A stretch of DNA of 64,000 nucleotides. It comes from Gammaproteobacteria bacterium. GTDB lineage: Bacteria; Pseudomonadota; Gammaproteobacteria; SZUA-152. The stretch lies in contig DROS01000078.1 of the NCBI GenBank assembly GCA_011321815.1, forward strand, positions 34,965 to 98,964, written 5' to 3'. The notes under the pieces are model-generated. The model did not search any database and was not told where the DNA came from. It saw only the letters and a list, made by a program, of their open reading frames with translations. The translations under genes and the position numbers were made by a program. This document shows, piece after piece, positions 49,764 to 61,452 of the stretch; within the stretch, counting starts at the first letter, position 1; the number at the start of each line of letters is the position of its first letter.

Positions 49764-50327
49764 ATGTCAAAGAAAACAATAAGTAAGCGCGCCTTTAAAT
49801 ATTCCCGGCTGTTGTTGTGCATGTGTTTTGTGGCGTGGCTAAGTGTTTTTGGAACGGTTGCTGTTGCCGCCGAGATGAAAATCGGGTTTGTGAATGCAGC
49901 GCGCGTACTGGAAGAGGCTCCGCAAGCGGATGCGGCACGCACACGTCTGGAAAAGGAATTTTCACCCCGCGATAAAAAACTGGTGGATGCGCAGAAAAAG
50001 GTGCGCAAACTTGAAGAAAAACTCACTCGTGATGGCGCCATTATGAGTGAAACCGAGCGACGGAAACTGGAGCGGGAGATCCTTTCCCAGCAACGTGAAC
50101 TCAAGCGTGGCCAGGAAGAATTTCGGGAAGATCTGAATATCCGTCGCAACGAGGCTTTCGATACCCTGCGTCGCCGGGTGTTTGAAGTTATCAACGACAT
50201 TGCGAAAGCTGAAAAGTATGATCTTGTGATTAGTGATGGCGTTGTTTACGCCAATGACCGCATTGATATCACCGGCAAAGTCGTTGATCAGTTGAAGAAG
50301 GAATTTGCAGCAACGACAAAAAAATAA
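49764..50327 (+). CDS. skp: Periplasmic chaperone Skp (OmpH)
   Basis: Trimeric chaperone that carries unfolded outer-membrane proteins to BamA. The 187-residue precursor has a signal peptide ending at AVAAEM, the beta-start MKIGFVNAARVLEEAPQA, and a long charged coiled-coil (about residues 60-140) that forms the tentacles. The ATG at 49764 follows gtggag closely; the frame opens at 49755 with GTG. Confidence 0.95.
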   Translation: MSKKTISKRAFKYSRLLLCMCFVAWLSVFGTVAVAAEMKIGFVNAARVLEEAPQADAARTRLEKEFSPRDKKLVDAQKKVRKLEEKLTRDGAIMSETERRKLEREILSQQRELKRGQEEFREDLNIRRNEAFDTLRRRVFEVINDIAKAEKYDLVISDGVVYANDRIDITGKVVDQLKKEFAATTKK

Positions 50328-50352
50328 TTGAAACAATCACCCCATTATTATC

Positions 50353-51417
50353 TTGATATCTGTGCTTACTTTGCAAGCCATCGTTGAGCGGCTTAATGCT
50401 CAGGGTTTTTCAGCACAGCTCCTCGGGAATGCTGACGCTGAAATCAGGCGGGTGGCATCGTTAACCGGAGCCGGTGAGGGTGATATTACCTTTCTGGCTC
50501 ATGCGCGTTTTAAAAAAGACCTGGGCAGTACACATGCCGCCGCCGTTATCGTCACCGCAAAGGATGCGGACGCGGTTCCCACGAATGCGGTTGTAGTGGA
50601 AAACCCGCATGTTGCTTATGCCCATGTGGCGTCCTGGTTGTATTCCGAGAATGATTTTGTACCCGGTATTCATCCAGCGGCCACAGTGGACCCAACCAGC
50701 ACCGTGCACGCCCAAGCCTGGATTGACGCCAACTGTACCATCGAAGCCGGTGTCGTTATCGCTGCTGGTTGTTACATCGGCCCCGGTTGTGTGATTGGTA
50801 AAAATACCACGCTTGGTGAAAACACCCGCCTGGTGGCCAATGTAACCCTGTGCCATGACACAAAAATCGGCTGTCGCAACCTCCTGCATCCCGGGGTGGT
50901 GATTGGTGCGGACGGTTTTGGTCTGGCCAATAACAAGGGCGAATGGCTGAAAGTGCCACAGGTGGGCAGGGTTATTCTTGGTAATGATATTGAGGTAGGG
51001 GCTAACAGTACCATTGACCGTGGCGCGATTGGTGATACTGTTGTTGAGGATGGCGTCAAGCTCGATAACCTGATCCAGATAGGACATAACGTACATATTG
51101 GCGCGCATACGGCGATCGCCGCCTGTACCGCCGTTGCAGGCAGTGCGATTATCGGCAGGCATTGTGCGATTGGTGGTTGTGTAGGCATTGTCGGCCACCT
51201 TGAGATCGCGGATAATGTTACCATTACGGGCATGTCGCATGTTTCACAGGCGATAAGTAAACCGGGTGTCTATTCTTCTGGCACGCCGCTGGAAGAAAAT
51301 GCGACATGGCACCGAAATTTTATTCGTTTAAAACAGCTGGACGATATGGCGCGCCGGTTAAAAAAACTGGAAAGGCGGTTAGCTGCTTCTGAGCATCTTG
51401 ATGAGACAAAAAAATAA
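50353..51417 (+). CDS. lpxD: UDP-3-O-(3-hydroxyacyl)glucosamine N-acyltransferase
   Basis: Third step of lipid A synthesis: adds the N-linked hydroxyacyl chain. The 354-residue trimer subunit has an N-terminal uridine-binding domain, a hexapeptide-repeat left-handed beta-helix ([20 protein letters not shown] and on), the catalytic histidine in [20 protein letters not shown] and a C-terminal helix. The start is weakly marked: TTG at 50353 or GTG at 50362, neither with a clear ribosome-binding site. Confidence 0.97.
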   Translation: MISVLTLQAIVERLNAQGFSAQLLGNADAEIRRVASLTGAGEGDITFLAHARFKKDLGSTHAAAVIVTAKDADAVPTNAVVVENPHVAYAHVASWLYSENDFVPGIHPAATVDPTSTVHAQAWIDANCTIEAGVVIAAGCYIGPGCVIGKNTTLGENTRLVANVTLCHDTKIGCRNLLHPGVVIGADGFGLANNKGEWLKVPQVGRVILGNDIEVGANSTIDRGAIGDTVVEDGVKLDNLIQIGHNVHIGAHTAIAACTAVAGSAIIGRHCAIGGCVGIVGHLEIADNVTITGMSHVSQAISKPGVYSSGTPLEENATWHRNFIRLKQLDDMARRLKKLERRLAASEHLDETKK

Positions 51418-51893
51418 TGAGTGAGTCACTGGATACATCGCTAACCACACTGGATATTTACCAGATTTTGGAACACCTGCCACATCGTTACCCGTTTTTA
51501 TTGATTGACCGGGTGACTGAATGCCACGTCGGTGAGCGTTTGGTTGGGTACAAAAATGTCAGCTACAACGAGCCTTATTTTACGGGGCATTTCCCGCATT
51601 ACGCAGTGATGCCCGGTGTGCTGATTCTTGAAGCGCTGGCGCAGGCAACAGGCATTCTGGCATTTCGCACCAGTGGTAAAGTGCCAGATGAAAATTCCCT
51701 GTATTACTTTGTTGGCATTGACGGCGCCCGCTTTAAACAACCGGTAGTACCCGGGGACCAGTTGGTGTTAGAGGTGGATATCATTAAGTCCAAGCGTGGT
51801 GTGTGGAAGTTTAATGGTGTTGCCAAAGTGGACGGCAAAGTTGTGTGCTCAGCAGAACTGATGTGTGCCGAGCGAGGCGTACAGACTGACTGA
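51417..51893 (+). CDS. fabZ: 3-hydroxyacyl-ACP dehydratase FabZ
   Basis: Dehydrates 3-hydroxyacyl-ACP in fatty acid elongation and competes with LpxA and LpxD for hydroxyacyl-ACP. The 158-residue hotdog-fold protein has [11 protein letters not shown], the catalytic [19 protein letters not shown] and [11 protein letters not shown]. Its ATG shares one base with the lpxD stop. Confidence 0.97.
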   Translation: MSESLDTSLTTLDIYQILEHLPHRYPFLLIDRVTECHVGERLVGYKNVSYNEPYFTGHFPHYAVMPGVLILEALAQATGILAFRTSGKVPDENSLYYFVGIDGARFKQPVVPGDQLVLEVDIIKSKRGVWKFNGVAKVDGKVVCSAELMCAERGVQTD

Positions 51894-51905
51894 GGAAGCA
51901 GGTTC

Positions 51906-52676
51906 TTGATTCACTCCCAGGCCATAATTGCCCCCGGCGCCCGTCTTGCCAAAGATGTCAGCGTTGGCCCTTTTTCCATTATCGGTGCTGGTGTGGAAAT
52001 TGGTGAAGGTACGGTTATTGATTCCCACGTTGTTATTAATGGCCCCACGCGCATTGGCCGTGAAAATAAAATTTATTCCTTTGCCGCTATTGGTGGTGAT
52101 CCCCAGGATAAAAAATACGCCGGTGAGACCACCGAACTGGCAATTGGTGACCGCAATGTCATTCGTGAATATTGCACCATCAGCCGCGGCACTGCGCAGG
52201 ATGTGGGCATTACCCGTATCGGTAACGACAACTGGATTATGGCCACTGTACATATTGCCCATGATTGCCAGATTGGCAATCACACCATCTTCGCCAACAG
52301 CACCACACTGGCTGGCCATGTGGTTATTGAGGATTACGTTATTCTTGGCGGCTTTACTCTGGTACACCAGTTTTGCAAAGTGGGCGCACATTGTTTTACG
52401 GCCATGAACAGTGTGATTTCCAAAGACGTACTACCGTTTTTGATGGTTTCCGGGCACATGGCCAAGCCGCACGGTTTGAACATTGAAGGTCTCAAACGTC
52501 GTGGTTTTTCCAGTGAAGCACTGAGTGAATTACGCAAAGCCTACAAAATCATTTATCGTTCCGGCAATACACTGACGCAAGCTATCGACAAACTTGAGCC
52601 CATGGCAAAAAATTGTGATGAAATCACTCAACTGCTGACTTTTATCAAAGGCGTTACGCGCGGGATCGTGCGGTAA
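51906..52676 (+). CDS. lpxA: UDP-N-acetylglucosamine acyltransferase
   Basis: First step of lipid A synthesis. The 256-residue protein is a left-handed beta-helix of hexapeptide repeats from IHSQAIIAPGARLAKD onward, with the catalytic histidine in ATVHIAHDCQIGNH and a C-terminal helical domain. It starts with TTG at 51906, preceded by an aggaagcagg purine stretch. Confidence 0.97.
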   Translation: MIHSQAIIAPGARLAKDVSVGPFSIIGAGVEIGEGTVIDSHVVINGPTRIGRENKIYSFAAIGGDPQDKKYAGETTELAIGDRNVIREYCTISRGTAQDVGITRIGNDNWIMATVHIAHDCQIGNHTIFANSTTLAGHVVIEDYVILGGFTLVHQFCKVGAHCFTAMNSVISKDVLPFLMVSGHMAKPHGLNIEGLKRRGFSSEALSELRKAYKIIYRSGNTLTQAIDKLEPMAKNCDEITQLLTFIKGVTRGIVR

Positions 52677-53855
52677 GTGGCAACGCAGCCATTGCGATTT
52701 GGTATTGTCGCTGGCGAGGCTTCAGGTGATTTACTGGGCGGCGGTCTTATTACCGCCATCAAAGAACATTATCCTGATGCCATTTTTGAAGGCATCGCCG
52801 GGCCGGAAATGATTGCCGCAGGTGCCAGCAGCCTGTTTCCCATGGATCGTTTGTCGGTGATGGGCATTGTGGAAGTGCTGGGGCGTTATCGCGAATTGTT
52901 GGGCATACGCCGTCAACTGGCCACGCATTTCAAACAAAACCCGCCGGATGCCTTTATTGGTATTGATGCGCCTGATTTTACGCTGGGCCTGGAAAAGCAG
53001 TTGCGCACCGCCGGTATTAAAACCGTGCATTATGTCAGCCCTTCGGTATGGGCGTGGCGGCAACGCCGGGTAAAAAAGATCGCCACTTCTACGGATTTGA
53101 TGCTTACCCTGTTTCCCTTCGAGGCGCATTTTTATCAAAAACATCAGGTGCCAGTGAATTTTGTGGGGCACCCATTAGCGGATATGATTCCACTCTCGGT
53201 GGATAAACAAGCCGCGCGCCAGCATCTGGGTCTGTCTAAAGAGGCCAAAATACTGGCGCTGTTACCCGGCAGCCGTTCCAATGAATTGCACTATCTTGCG
53301 CCACTGTTTATTGAAACGGCTTGTTGGTTGCGGGCACGATTCCCAGGATTGGAGTTTATAGTGCCGTTGGCCAACAATAAACGGCGTATTCAGTTTGAAC
53401 AGGCCATGGCACAGGTCAAAGCACAGGGTGGAGAGTTGCCCAGATTGACGTTATGCGACGGCCAATCGCGTGAAGTCATGGCGGCGGCCGATGTTGTGTT
53501 GCTGGCTTCGGGCACGGCTGCGCTGGAAGCCATGTTGTTAAAACGCCCCATGGTGGTGGCGTACAAACTGGCGCCGCTGACTTACTGGTTGGCTAAACGT
53601 CTGGTGAAAGTGGAAAATGTGTCACTGCCAAACTTATTGGCCAATGAAAGCCTGGTGCCGGAATTGATTCAACACGAAGCAACAGCGGAAAATCTTGGAC
53701 AGAAGGTGCTGACATATTTTGAAAACCCCTCGATAATGGACGACCTGAATCAACGTTTTACTGATATTCATCAAACATTGCGTCAGGATGCCAGCAAGCA
53801 GGCGGCGGATGCCATTTTGCAGCGGGTTGTGCAAAAAGCAGCGGCAAAGGTATAG
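52677..53855 (+). CDS. lpxB: Lipid-A-disaccharide synthase
   Basis: Condenses UDP-diacylglucosamine with lipid X on the inner-membrane surface. The 392-residue GT19 protein has [18 protein letters not shown] at the start, [18 protein letters not shown] and [17 protein letters not shown]. It begins with GTG abutting the lpxA stop, so the two are probably translated together. Confidence 0.97.
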   Translation: MATQPLRFGIVAGEASGDLLGGGLITAIKEHYPDAIFEGIAGPEMIAAGASSLFPMDRLSVMGIVEVLGRYRELLGIRRQLATHFKQNPPDAFIGIDAPDFTLGLEKQLRTAGIKTVHYVSPSVWAWRQRRVKKIATSTDLMLTLFPFEAHFYQKHQVPVNFVGHPLADMIPLSVDKQAARQHLGLSKEAKILALLPGSRSNELHYLAPLFIETACWLRARFPGLEFIVPLANNKRRIQFEQAMAQVKAQGGELPRLTLCDGQSREVMAAADVVLLASGTAALEAMLLKRPMVVAYKLAPLTYWLAKRLVKVENVSLPNLLANESLVPELIQHEATAENLGQKVLTYFENPSIMDDLNQRFTDIHQTLRQDASKQAADAILQRVVQKAAAKV

Positions 53856-53869
53856 GGATAGGGATAGAT

Positions 53870-54475
53870 ATGGGCACTCAATCAACACTCGATTTTTCTG
53901 ATGCGGCGGTGTGGGTGGCAGGCGTCGATGAAGTCGGGCGGGGACCACTGGCTGGCCCAGTGGTAACGGCTGCGGTGATACTTGACCCGGAACAGCCTAT
54001 TTCTGGTTTGGCAGACTCCAAAGCGCTTAGCGAAAAAAAGCGTGAAGCCTTGTTTGACGAGATCCGGAAAAAAGCCAAAGCCTGGGCCATCGGTCGCGCC
54101 GAGGTGGAAGAAATCGACAAAATCAATATTCTGCAAGCCACCATGCTGGCCATGCAGCGCGCTGTGGCCGGGCTGGCATTGCAACCCGGACATGTGTTGG
54201 TGGATGGGAATCGTTGCCCGGAGTTGCCCTGTACTGCCGAGGCCATTATCAAAGGGGATGGAAAAGTACCGGCGATCAGCGCGGCATCCATTATCGCCAA
54301 GGTAACGCGTGACCGCGAAATGGTGTTGCTGGATGTCAGGTATCCCGGCTACGGCTTGGCCGGGCATAAAGGTTATCCCACCAAAGCGCATATGACAGCG
54401 CTACAGGATCTGGGGGCTACCCCCATTCACCGGCGTTCTTTTGCGCCGGTGCGCCGAGTATTAAAAATTGACTAA
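53870..54475 (+). CDS. rnhB: Ribonuclease HII
   Basis: Cuts RNA in RNA-DNA hybrids and at single embedded ribonucleotides. The 201-residue protein has the metal-binding [37 protein letters not shown] and [15 protein letters not shown] motifs. Position after lpxB is conserved. Confidence 0.98.
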   Translation: MGTQSTLDFSDAAVWVAGVDEVGRGPLAGPVVTAAVILDPEQPISGLADSKALSEKKREALFDEIRKKAKAWAIGRAEVEEIDKINILQATMLAMQRAVAGLALQPGHVLVDGNRCPELPCTAEAIIKGDGKVPAISAASIIAKVTRDREMVLLDVRYPGYGLAGHKGYPTKAHMTALQDLGATPIHRRSFAPVRRVLKID

Positions 54476-54486
54476 AGGGCTTTCCT

Positions 54487-55137
54487 ATGACACATCCTTT
54501 GCAACATTTATTTGACAACAATGCACGCTGGGCGGCCGGTGAAACAACGGATGACCCACATTATTTCCAACGTTTATCGACGCAACAGAAGCCGGATTAT
54601 CTGTGGATTGGCTGTGCGGACAGCCGGGTACCTGCCAATGAAATCATTGGTCTTGACCCTGGTGAAGTTTTTGTACATCGCAATGTGGCCAATGTGGTAG
54701 TGCACACTGATATGAATTGTTTATCGGTTGTTCAGTACGCGGTGGATATTCTCAAGGTAAAACACATTATTGTTTGTGGCCATTATGGCTGCGGTGGCGT
54801 GCTTGCTGCGATGGAAAACACCCAGCATGGGCTGATTGACAACTGGTTGCGACACATCAAAGATGTTTATCGAAAACACCAAGAGGAAATAAATGCCATT
54901 GGTGATCTTGCGGAACGCCAGGCGCGGGTGTGTGAAATCAATATACTCGAACAAATGGCTAATATTTGTTACACCACTATTGTGCAAAATGCCTGGCAAC
55001 GAGGGCAGGCGCTTGCTGTGCATGGTTGGGTATATGGCTTGACGGATGGTCTGGTGAAGGATTTGGGGGTGATTATTGATAAACCGGAACAGTTGCCAAC
55101 AGCCTATCGCATGACAAATTCCGTTACGGAGGATTAG
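54487..55137 (+). CDS. can: Beta-class carbonic anhydrase
   Basis: Interconverts CO2 and bicarbonate; bicarbonate also feeds acetyl-CoA carboxylase, whose AccA is encoded downstream. The 216-residue protein has the zinc ligands C43, H99 and C102 and the gate pair D45-R47 in GCADSR, matching E. coli Can closely. It starts 11 bases after rnhB and lies between rnhB and dnaE, a place where these two genes are often adjacent. Confidence 0.96.
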   Translation: MTHPLQHLFDNNARWAAGETTDDPHYFQRLSTQQKPDYLWIGCADSRVPANEIIGLDPGEVFVHRNVANVVVHTDMNCLSVVQYAVDILKVKHIIVCGHYGCGGVLAAMENTQHGLIDNWLRHIKDVYRKHQEEINAIGDLAERQARVCEINILEQMANICYTTIVQNAWQRGQALAVHGWVYGLTDGLVKDLGVIIDKPEQLPTAYRMTNSVTED

Positions 55138-55262
55138 GGGAATAACCGTCACCGGTCACTGTTGGATGTGACGTGGGCGCATGGAACCGTATTTAGTCAT
55201 CCTGTAAATCCAAAACCGGTTAACACGGGGGCATGTGCAATTCAGCCTCTGCGACGGCCTGT

Positions 55263-56930
55263 TCACATTGTCATGATGGCCGGGTTGGTGTTTTCCAGGG
55301 TTAAAATATCCAGAGGGGTGAGTTCTGGCAGACAGATTGTAAATGTTGACCCTTTCCCGGGAGTGCTTTCAATCAAGATATTTCCGCCCAGCATTTCACA
55401 GAACTCTCTGCTGATCGTCAGGCCCAGCCCTGTACCTTCATATTGGCGATTTGTTGCCTGGTCCGCCTGGGTGAAGGGTTTAAACAGATTGGGGATATCT
55501 TTTTCTGCGATACCGATACCTGTATCATGAATTTTGATGTGCAGGTATTTGGTGCCGTCTTTCATCTGCCAGTCACAGTGGATGCTGATGTCGCCGTTTT
55601 GCGTGAATTTTATGGCATTGCCAAGTAAATTCAGCAAAACCTGCCGAAGTTTTATCTGATCGGTATGAAATTTTTCGAATTCGTTGAGTGATGCAATAGT
55701 CATATTGTTGCCATTTTTTCCTGCCGCTGGCGTCATGGTGGCGACGGCTTCCTTAATGAATCCACCCAGCTGTATTTCATCAATATTGATTTTCATTTTA
55801 TTCGCTTCAACCTTGGAGAGGTCAAGAATGTTATTAATAAGTATTAACAGGTGATTGCCCGCACTGTGAATGGCGGCAACGTCTTTTTTGTGTTGTGTTA
55901 AGCCTTCATCGTTCATCTCATCCTGCAATAGTTCACTGAAACCAATAATGGCATTAAGCGGTGTTCTTAATTCATGGCTCATATTGGCTAAAAATTCACT
56001 TTTAATGCGATTGGCGGTTTCTGCTTCTTCTTTGGCTTTGCGCAAAGCATATTGAGACCGTTTTCGTTCAAGAATAACGGCCACCCAGCGTCCCATCAGT
56101 TTTAGCAGATCAATATCCGTATCTGGAAAGGGGGCATGCGGGTGCAGGCTGGAAAAACTGATTGTCCAGAATTGCTGGTCTTTGTTTTTTATCGGGAGGC
56201 CAATATAAGATTCGGTTTTTGTCTTTCGATAGGCAGGATGGTTTTTGTATTTTGATGTGCCGATGTGATGTTTTGAAAATACGGGCAGTTCTTCAGCCAC
56301 AATTATGCTGCAAAACGTATTGTCCAGATCCAGGACAATACCGGGTTCCAATTTGGATTTGCCGGATGTGGCGACATTCAGCATTGTGCTGGTTTTATTC
56401 CGGGTGTCGATGAAAGAGACCTTGCCCGTTTCCATATCCAATACCCGGCAGCCCAGTTTGAGGATTTCATCAATTTGCTGCTCCAGGCTTTGGTTTGGCA
56501 TTGACGATGCCTCGTACAAAATGCGGATACGTTCAGCCTGTACGAGTTCAGCGGTTTCTGCCCGTTTTCTTTCCTGTGCTTCGGCTTTAAAATACCCCTT
56601 TGATTGACGCAAACGCCGGTTCAGTCTTAATGCCGTAAGGATGGCGAATATCAAGCCAATCGTTGTGATGCTGAGCGCAATAATCCAGCCGCGGTGCCCG
56701 TGAACGATATTGTCCCCTGTCGCTTTGTCTGGTCCGCTGTCAGCACTGGTGCGCGTTTCGTTTGTCGTTTCCTGTGCGGGTTGGTCCCCCAATGGCCCGG
56801 TGCGGGTTGTGCTGGGGGTTACCTGGGTTGCCGGGGTGTTTTGCTCATTGGCAAAAGCACCAACAGGCATTACCAGCAATCCCAGCGTCAACCAGAGTAA
56901 ATACAGCATGTTAGAGTGTGTGTGCCGCAT
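55263..56930 (-). CDS. Membrane sensor histidine kinase with GAF domain
   Basis: A 555-residue orphan sensor kinase. In order: signal-like segment (residues 8-27), a Thr/Pro/Gln-rich periplasmic stretch with no known domain, a membrane helix near 84-104, a short coiled coil, a GAF domain (about 130-290, [12 protein letters not shown] and [10 protein letters not shown]), HisKA with the phospho-histidine in [18 protein letters not shown], and HATPase_c with [20 protein letters not shown] and [12 protein letters not shown]. No receiver domain and no adjacent response regulator. The ATG at 56930 opens the signal segment; a TTG at 57008 in the same frame is less likely. Confidence 0.88.
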   Translation of the reverse strand: MRHTHSNMLYLLWLTLGLLVMPVGAFANEQNTPATQVTPSTTRTGPLGDQPAQETTNETRTSADSGPDKATGDNIVHGHRGWIIALSITTIGLIFAILTALRLNRRLRQSKGYFKAEAQERKRAETAELVQAERIRILYEASSMPNQSLEQQIDEILKLGCRVLDMETGKVSFIDTRNKTSTMLNVATSGKSKLEPGIVLDLDNTFCSIIVAEELPVFSKHHIGTSKYKNHPAYRKTKTESYIGLPIKNKDQQFWTISFSSLHPHAPFPDTDIDLLKLMGRWVAVILERKRSQYALRKAKEEAETANRIKSEFLANMSHELRTPLNAIIGFSELLQDEMNDEGLTQHKKDVAAIHSAGNHLLILINNILDLSKVEANKMKINIDEIQLGGFIKEAVATMTPAAGKNGNNMTIASLNEFEKFHTDQIKLRQVLLNLLGNAIKFTQNGDISIHCDWQMKDGTKYLHIKIHDTGIGIAEKDIPNLFKPFTQADQATNRQYEGTGLGLTISREFCEMLGGNILIESTPGKGSTFTICLPELTPLDILTLENTNPAIMTM

Positions 56931-57268
56931 ACTGCTTGTGCGATGTCCTTTCGTTTGCCACGGACTGTCCACCGCCTGGTATGCGAGCAGAGAAGACCTT
57001 TTGTTCAACCTAAGTTCATCAGATGAATCTGCCGCGATTCAACGGATGTGTCAGCTTCAAGTTATGAACGAAAGTGTTGCGTCAAAATGTCCAATTGGGA
57101 GGATTACTTTTTCGTCCGGATTTAATCAGGGATTTCCTGAAATATCGGTAGGCGACGTGGATAATTGAGCATTTTTGTGTGGTGCGGATGCGGCGTGGCG
57201 AAAACCTTCTGCGCGCAGTGGCGTCATTAAGTCTTGAATGTTCCGCGCTGACACCGGAGAATTACCCA

Positions 57269-60200
57269 ATGGATTTTGCCTTCGTTCACCTACGCCTGCA
57301 CACAGAATATTCACTGGTGGATGGCTTGGTACGCATCAAACCCCTGGCCAAAGCCGTGGCAGAGAAAGGCATGCCCGCTGTGGCGGTTACCGACCAGGGC
57401 AATCTGTTCGCCATGGTTAAATTCTATCGCGCGGCCATGGCGCAGGGCGTCAAGCCCATTATTGGCGTCGATATCTGGCTGACCAACGACGATGAACCCA
57501 CGCAGCCGTATCGTCTGACCTTGCTGTGCCAGAACAACGATGGCTATCGTAACCTCACCGAACTGGTGTCCCGCACCTATACTGAGGGGCAGCACCGGGG
57601 CATGCCGATTTTGCAGCCCGCATGGCTGGAAGGGCACAATGAAGGCTTGATAGCACTGTCCGGCGGGCGCGAGGGCGATGTGGGCCGGGCCTTGCTGGCC
57701 GGGGATACGGCGCGTGTTCAGGTTTGTCTCCACCGCTGGCAGCGGCTGTTCCCTGACCGCTATTATCTGGAATTGCAACGTACCGGGCGTCCCGAGGAAG
57801 AAAACTATCTGCATGCCGCCGTGGCCCTGGCGCAATCGGCCGATTTGCCCGTGGTGGCCACTAACGATGTGCGTTTTTTGCAAGCCGGGGATTTTGAGGC
57901 CCATGAGGCGCGGGTTTGTATTCATGATGGCCGCACACTGGATGACCCGCGCCGTCCCAAAAATTATTCCGAACAGCAATATTTGCGCTCACCCGAGGAA
58001 ATGGCCGAGCTGTTCAGTGATATTCCCGAGGCGTTGGAAAATACCGTCGAGATTGCCAAACGTTGCACTGTTGAGCTGACGCTGGGTGAAAATTTCCTGC
58101 CGGACTTCCCCATTCCTGAGGGGCTCACAGAGGCCGAATATTTCCGCCAGGAGTCCCGAAAAGGGCTGGAGGCACGGCTCGACAAATTGTTCGACCGCAA
58201 TGCCCCGGACTTTGCCACGATTCGCAAACCCTACGATGAACGGTTGGAAATTGAACTGGATGTCATCATCGAGATGGGCTTTCCGGGTTATTTCTTGATC
58301 GTTGCCGATTTTATTCAATGGGCCAAAAATAACGGCATCCCGGTGGGACCGGGACGTGGTTCCGGTGCAGGCTCGCTGGTGGCCTATGTGCTCACTATCA
58401 CCGACCTTGACCCGCTGGAATACGATCTGCTGTTTGAGCGGTTTCTGAATCCCGAGCGTGTGTCCATGCCTGATTTCGACGTGGACTTTTGCATGGAGGG
58501 CCGTGACCGTGTCATCGACTATGTGGCCCAGCACTACGGTCGTGAAAAAGTCTCACAGATCATCACTTACGGCTCCATGGCCGCCAAGGCCGTGGTACGT
58601 GATGTGGGGCGTGTGTTCGGTCATCCCTACGGTTTTGTGGACCGCATTTCCAAAATGATCCCGTTTGAAGTGGGTATCACCCTCGAACAGGCCATGGAAC
58701 AGGAAGACCCCCTGCGCGAACTTTACGAGCAGGACGAGGAAGTGACCGCGCTCATCGACATGGCCAAGTCCCTGGAAGGCCTCAAACGTAACGCCGGTAA
58801 ACATGCGGGTGGTGTGGTTATCGCGCCCACCAAACTCACTGACTTCTGCCCGCTGTATTGTGAAGAAGGCGGCGAGAACGTGGTCAGCCAGTTCGACAAA
58901 GACGATGTTGAAGCGGTGGGCTTGGTCAAATTCGACTTTCTGGGTTTGCGCACCCTGACCATCATTGACTGGGCGCTGGATAATATCGAAGAGCAAAAAG
59001 GCAAGGATGCACGCCCGGACATCGAGTCCATCCCGTTGGATGACGCGCCCACTTATACACTGCTTAAAGCCTGCAATACCACCGCCGTGTTCCAGCTGGA
59101 ATCGCGGGGCATGAAGGATCTCATCAAGCGCCTGCAACCGGATGCCTTCGAGGAAATTGTCGCGCTGGTGGCGCTGTTCCGCCCTGGTCCGCTGGGGTCA
59201 GGCATGGTGGATGACTTTATCAATGTCAAGCATGGCAAAAAAGCGGCGCAGTACCCACACCCTGACATCAAATCCATTCTTGAACCCACCTACGGCGTCA
59301 TTCTTTATCAGGAACAGGTGATGCAGATCGCCCAGGTGCTGGCAGGTTACACCCTGGGTGGTGCCGACATGCTGCGCCGCGCCATGGGTAAAAAGAAACC
59401 AGAGGAAATGGCCAAGCAGCGCGAACTGTTCACCAAAGGTGCGCTGGAACGCGGCGTGGAGGAAAAGACCGCCACCTATATTTTCGACCTGATGGAAAAG
59501 TTCGCCGGTTACGGTTTCAACAAATCACACTCGGCGGCCTATGCACTGGTGTCGTATCAGACCGCATGGCTCAAGACGCATTATCCGGCCGCATTTATGG
59601 CGGCGGTGATGTCCGCAGACATGGACAACACCGACAAAGTCGTCACCCTTATCGAAGACGCACGGGAGATGAAGCTGGAAGTTGTCTCCCCCAACGTCAA
59701 CGCCTGCCAGTATAAATTTACAGTGAAGGATGACCAGGGTATTTTTTATGGCCTTGGCGCCATTAAAGGCGTAGGCGAGGGAGCCATCGAAGGCATCATT
59801 AACAGCCGCCAGAAAGATGGCCCGTTTCGCGACCTGTTTGATTTCTGCCAGCGCATCGACCTGAAAAAGGCCAACAAACGCACACTGGAAGGACTGATTC
59901 GCGCTGGCGCCATGGACGACCTCGGCCCTAATCGCGCCACGCTCATGGCCACGCTGGAATCTGCCGTACAGCGCGCTGAGCAGCACCACAAAAACCTCGC
60001 CAGCGGACAGAACGACATGTTCGGTGTCGCCGAGCCGCAAACAGAAGAGGAAGCCGGACAGTTCATTGTTGCCCAAGACTGGGATGATGAAATCCGCCTC
60101 ACCGGCGAAAAAGAAACGCTGGGCCTGTATCTCACCGGTCACCCCATCGACCGCTACGAGCACGAAATCAACCAGATCGTCTCCAAACGCATTGCAGAGC

Positions 60201-60724
60201 TTAACCCCAAAAACGATCAAAATATCACCGTTGCCGGATTGGTAGTGGCCATGCGCACCATGAACACCAAACGGGGGGATCGTATTGCCTTCATCACCCT
60301 GGATGACCGCACCGGCCGCCTGGAACTGGCGGTATTTTCCGAAGCCTACAATCATTACCGCGACCTTATCGCCAAAGACCGCCTGCTGGTGGTGGAAGGT
60401 GAAGTCAGCCTGGACGACTATACGGGCGGCCTGAAAATGAGCGCCAACAAAATCTACGACATTGATCATGCCCGTGAGGCCTTTGCGCGTCAGCTGGTAT
60501 TGAAAGTGGACCAGAAAAAAGCAGGCAACGGTTTTATTCGTGGGCTGACCGAAGTGCTTGACCCTTACCGCCAGGGCCATTGCCCGATACGTGTGGATTA
60601 CCGGCAGGCCAGTGCCACGGCACAGATTCAGCTGGGCGCAAACTGGCGGGTGAAACCCACCGATGAACTGATGCGACGGCTGGATGAGCTGGTGGGGCGG
60701 GCGCATGTGAAGGTGGAATATTAG
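57269..60724 (+). CDS. dnaE: DNA polymerase III alpha subunit
   Basis: Catalytic subunit of the replicative polymerase, 1151 residues (E. coli 1160). Domains: PHP ([14 protein letters not shown] at the start), palm with catalytic aspartates in [16 protein letters not shown], thumb and fingers, the helix-hairpin-helix region, and an OB fold near the C-terminus ([31 protein letters not shown]). The ATG at 57269 follows ggag and starts the conserved PHP domain. Its last 100 bases recur, with a 21-base in-frame deletion, at 61892-61970. Confidence 0.98.
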   Translation: MDFAFVHLRLHTEYSLVDGLVRIKPLAKAVAEKGMPAVAVTDQGNLFAMVKFYRAAMAQGVKPIIGVDIWLTNDDEPTQPYRLTLLCQNNDGYRNLTELVSRTYTEGQHRGMPILQPAWLEGHNEGLIALSGGREGDVGRALLAGDTARVQVCLHRWQRLFPDRYYLELQRTGRPEEENYLHAAVALAQSADLPVVATNDVRFLQAGDFEAHEARVCIHDGRTLDDPRRPKNYSEQQYLRSPEEMAELFSDIPEALENTVEIAKRCTVELTLGENFLPDFPIPEGLTEAEYFRQESRKGLEARLDKLFDRNAPDFATIRKPYDERLEIELDVIIEMGFPGYFLIVADFIQWAKNNGIPVGPGRGSGAGSLVAYVLTITDLDPLEYDLLFERFLNPERVSMPDFDVDFCMEGRDRVIDYVAQHYGREKVSQIITYGSMAAKAVVRDVGRVFGHPYGFVDRISKMIPFEVGITLEQAMEQEDPLRELYEQDEEVTALIDMAKSLEGLKRNAGKHAGGVVIAPTKLTDFCPLYCEEGGENVVSQFDKDDVEAVGLVKFDFLGLRTLTIIDWALDNIEEQKGKDARPDIESIPLDDAPTYTLLKACNTTAVFQLESRGMKDLIKRLQPDAFEEIVALVALFRPGPLGSGMVDDFINVKHGKKAAQYPHPDIKSILEPTYGVILYQEQVMQIAQVLAGYTLGGADMLRRAMGKKKPEEMAKQRELFTKGALERGVEEKTATYIFDLMEKFAGYGFNKSHSAAYALVSYQTAWLKTHYPAAFMAAVMSADMDNTDKVVTLIEDAREMKLEVVSPNVNACQYKFTVKDDQGIFYGLGAIKGVGEGAIEGIINSRQKDGPFRDLFDFCQRIDLKKANKRTLEGLIRAGAMDDLGPNRATLMATLESAVQRAEQHHKNLASGQNDMFGVAEPQTEEEAGQFIVAQDWDDEIRLTGEKETLGLYLTGHPIDRYEHEINQIVSKRIAELNPKNDQNITVAGLVVAMRTMNTKRGDRIAFITLDDRTGRLELAVFSEAYNHYRDLIAKDRLLVVEGEVSLDDYTGGLKMSANKIYDIDHAREAFARQLVLKVDQKKAGNGFIRGLTEVLDPYRQGHCPIRVDYRQASATAQIQLGANWRVKPTDELMRRLDELVGRAHVKVEY

Positions 60725-60728
60725 GGCC
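60629..60728 (+). repeat. Direct repeat, left copy (dnaE 3' end)
   Basis: These 100 bases recur at 61892-61970. The first 67 bases are identical, then 21 bases (seven codons, between two ggtgg runs) are missing from the right copy, and the final 12 bases, which include the stop codon, are again identical. Confidence 0.9.
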
Positions 60729-60887
60729 GCAGAAAATCCAGGTAACCGGATTTGAGCCAGTCGCTTTGACGTCAATGAATTACAGGTTATTAAACATTTT
60801 ACGTCGTGGTTTTTGTATATTTATCAAGCGTTTTAAGTATGTTAGGGTGCTTGTTTTCATGTGAGCCGGAAGGAAAATATTGAGCCT

Positions 60888-61451
60888 ATGAGCGCCCCTC
60901 AAAAGCCTGCTTATCCAGAGGTAAAGTCCTACTATGAAAGTTTACGACATACATCAAGACTGGCCGCACATAAAGGTTTAGCTGCTGTCATATCTAATCG
61001 CCGTAAAGAGGGAATTTTAAGGGATAACATTTCTTTGAGTGGCTTTACGTTAAAATGCCAAAAGGAGTTACGCAAATGGGAGAAGGTGGATTCTCGGCGT
61101 GTTGCTTGGGATTGGGATGTCGTGCAAAAAAAATATCGTGCGCATCCCAAACGTTTTGAGTTAGCTGTATGGTATAGAAAGTATCAAATGTGCGGGGCCT
61201 CAATTGGTAAACCGACTTGTCATGGAGGCAAGCTACGCCTTGACTTTTTGGAGTCAGCTCCCCAAGGAACTCCTCTAGATGGCTTGATAACGGATATTGT
61301 AATTACCGCGGGAGTTGCCTACGCTAAACTGATAGGTGCAACCCAATTGCGCATTATGAAACCTGTTAACGAACAAGTAAAAAATTATTACTCAAGCAGG
61401 CCGGGTTTCTCATATGATGCTCATGGTGATTTTTGCTATCGGGATTTATAA
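60888..61451 (+). CDS. GNAT-like protein of the dnaE-accA insertion
   Basis: A 187-residue protein, AT-rich in comparison with dnaE and accA. The first half is basic and helical (LAAVISNRRKEGILRD, FTLKCQKELRKWEK); the second half resembles a GNAT fold: RFELAVWYRKYQMCGASIGKP, DIVITAGVAYAKLIGATQLRI, then a GFSYDAHGDFCYRDL end. Distant acetyltransferase-like proteins of this type occur on mobile DNA. Activity is unproven. The ATG at 60888 is taken (ggaagga 14 bases upstream); an in-frame GTG at 60861 is possible. The acidic gene starts one base after its stop. Confidence 0.7.
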   Translation: MSAPQKPAYPEVKSYYESLRHTSRLAAHKGLAAVISNRRKEGILRDNISLSGFTLKCQKELRKWEKVDSRRVAWDWDVVQKKYRAHPKRFELAVWYRKYQMCGASIGKPTCHGGKLRLDFLESAPQGTPLDGLITDIVITAGVAYAKLIGATQLRIMKPVNEQVKNYYSSRPGFSYDAHGDFCYRDL

Positions 61452-61452
61452 A

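Noticed and set aside
59525..60775. 416-codon frame antisense to dnaE
   Set aside because: Shadow of a long conserved gene; the composition is that of a reverse reading and no motif is seen.
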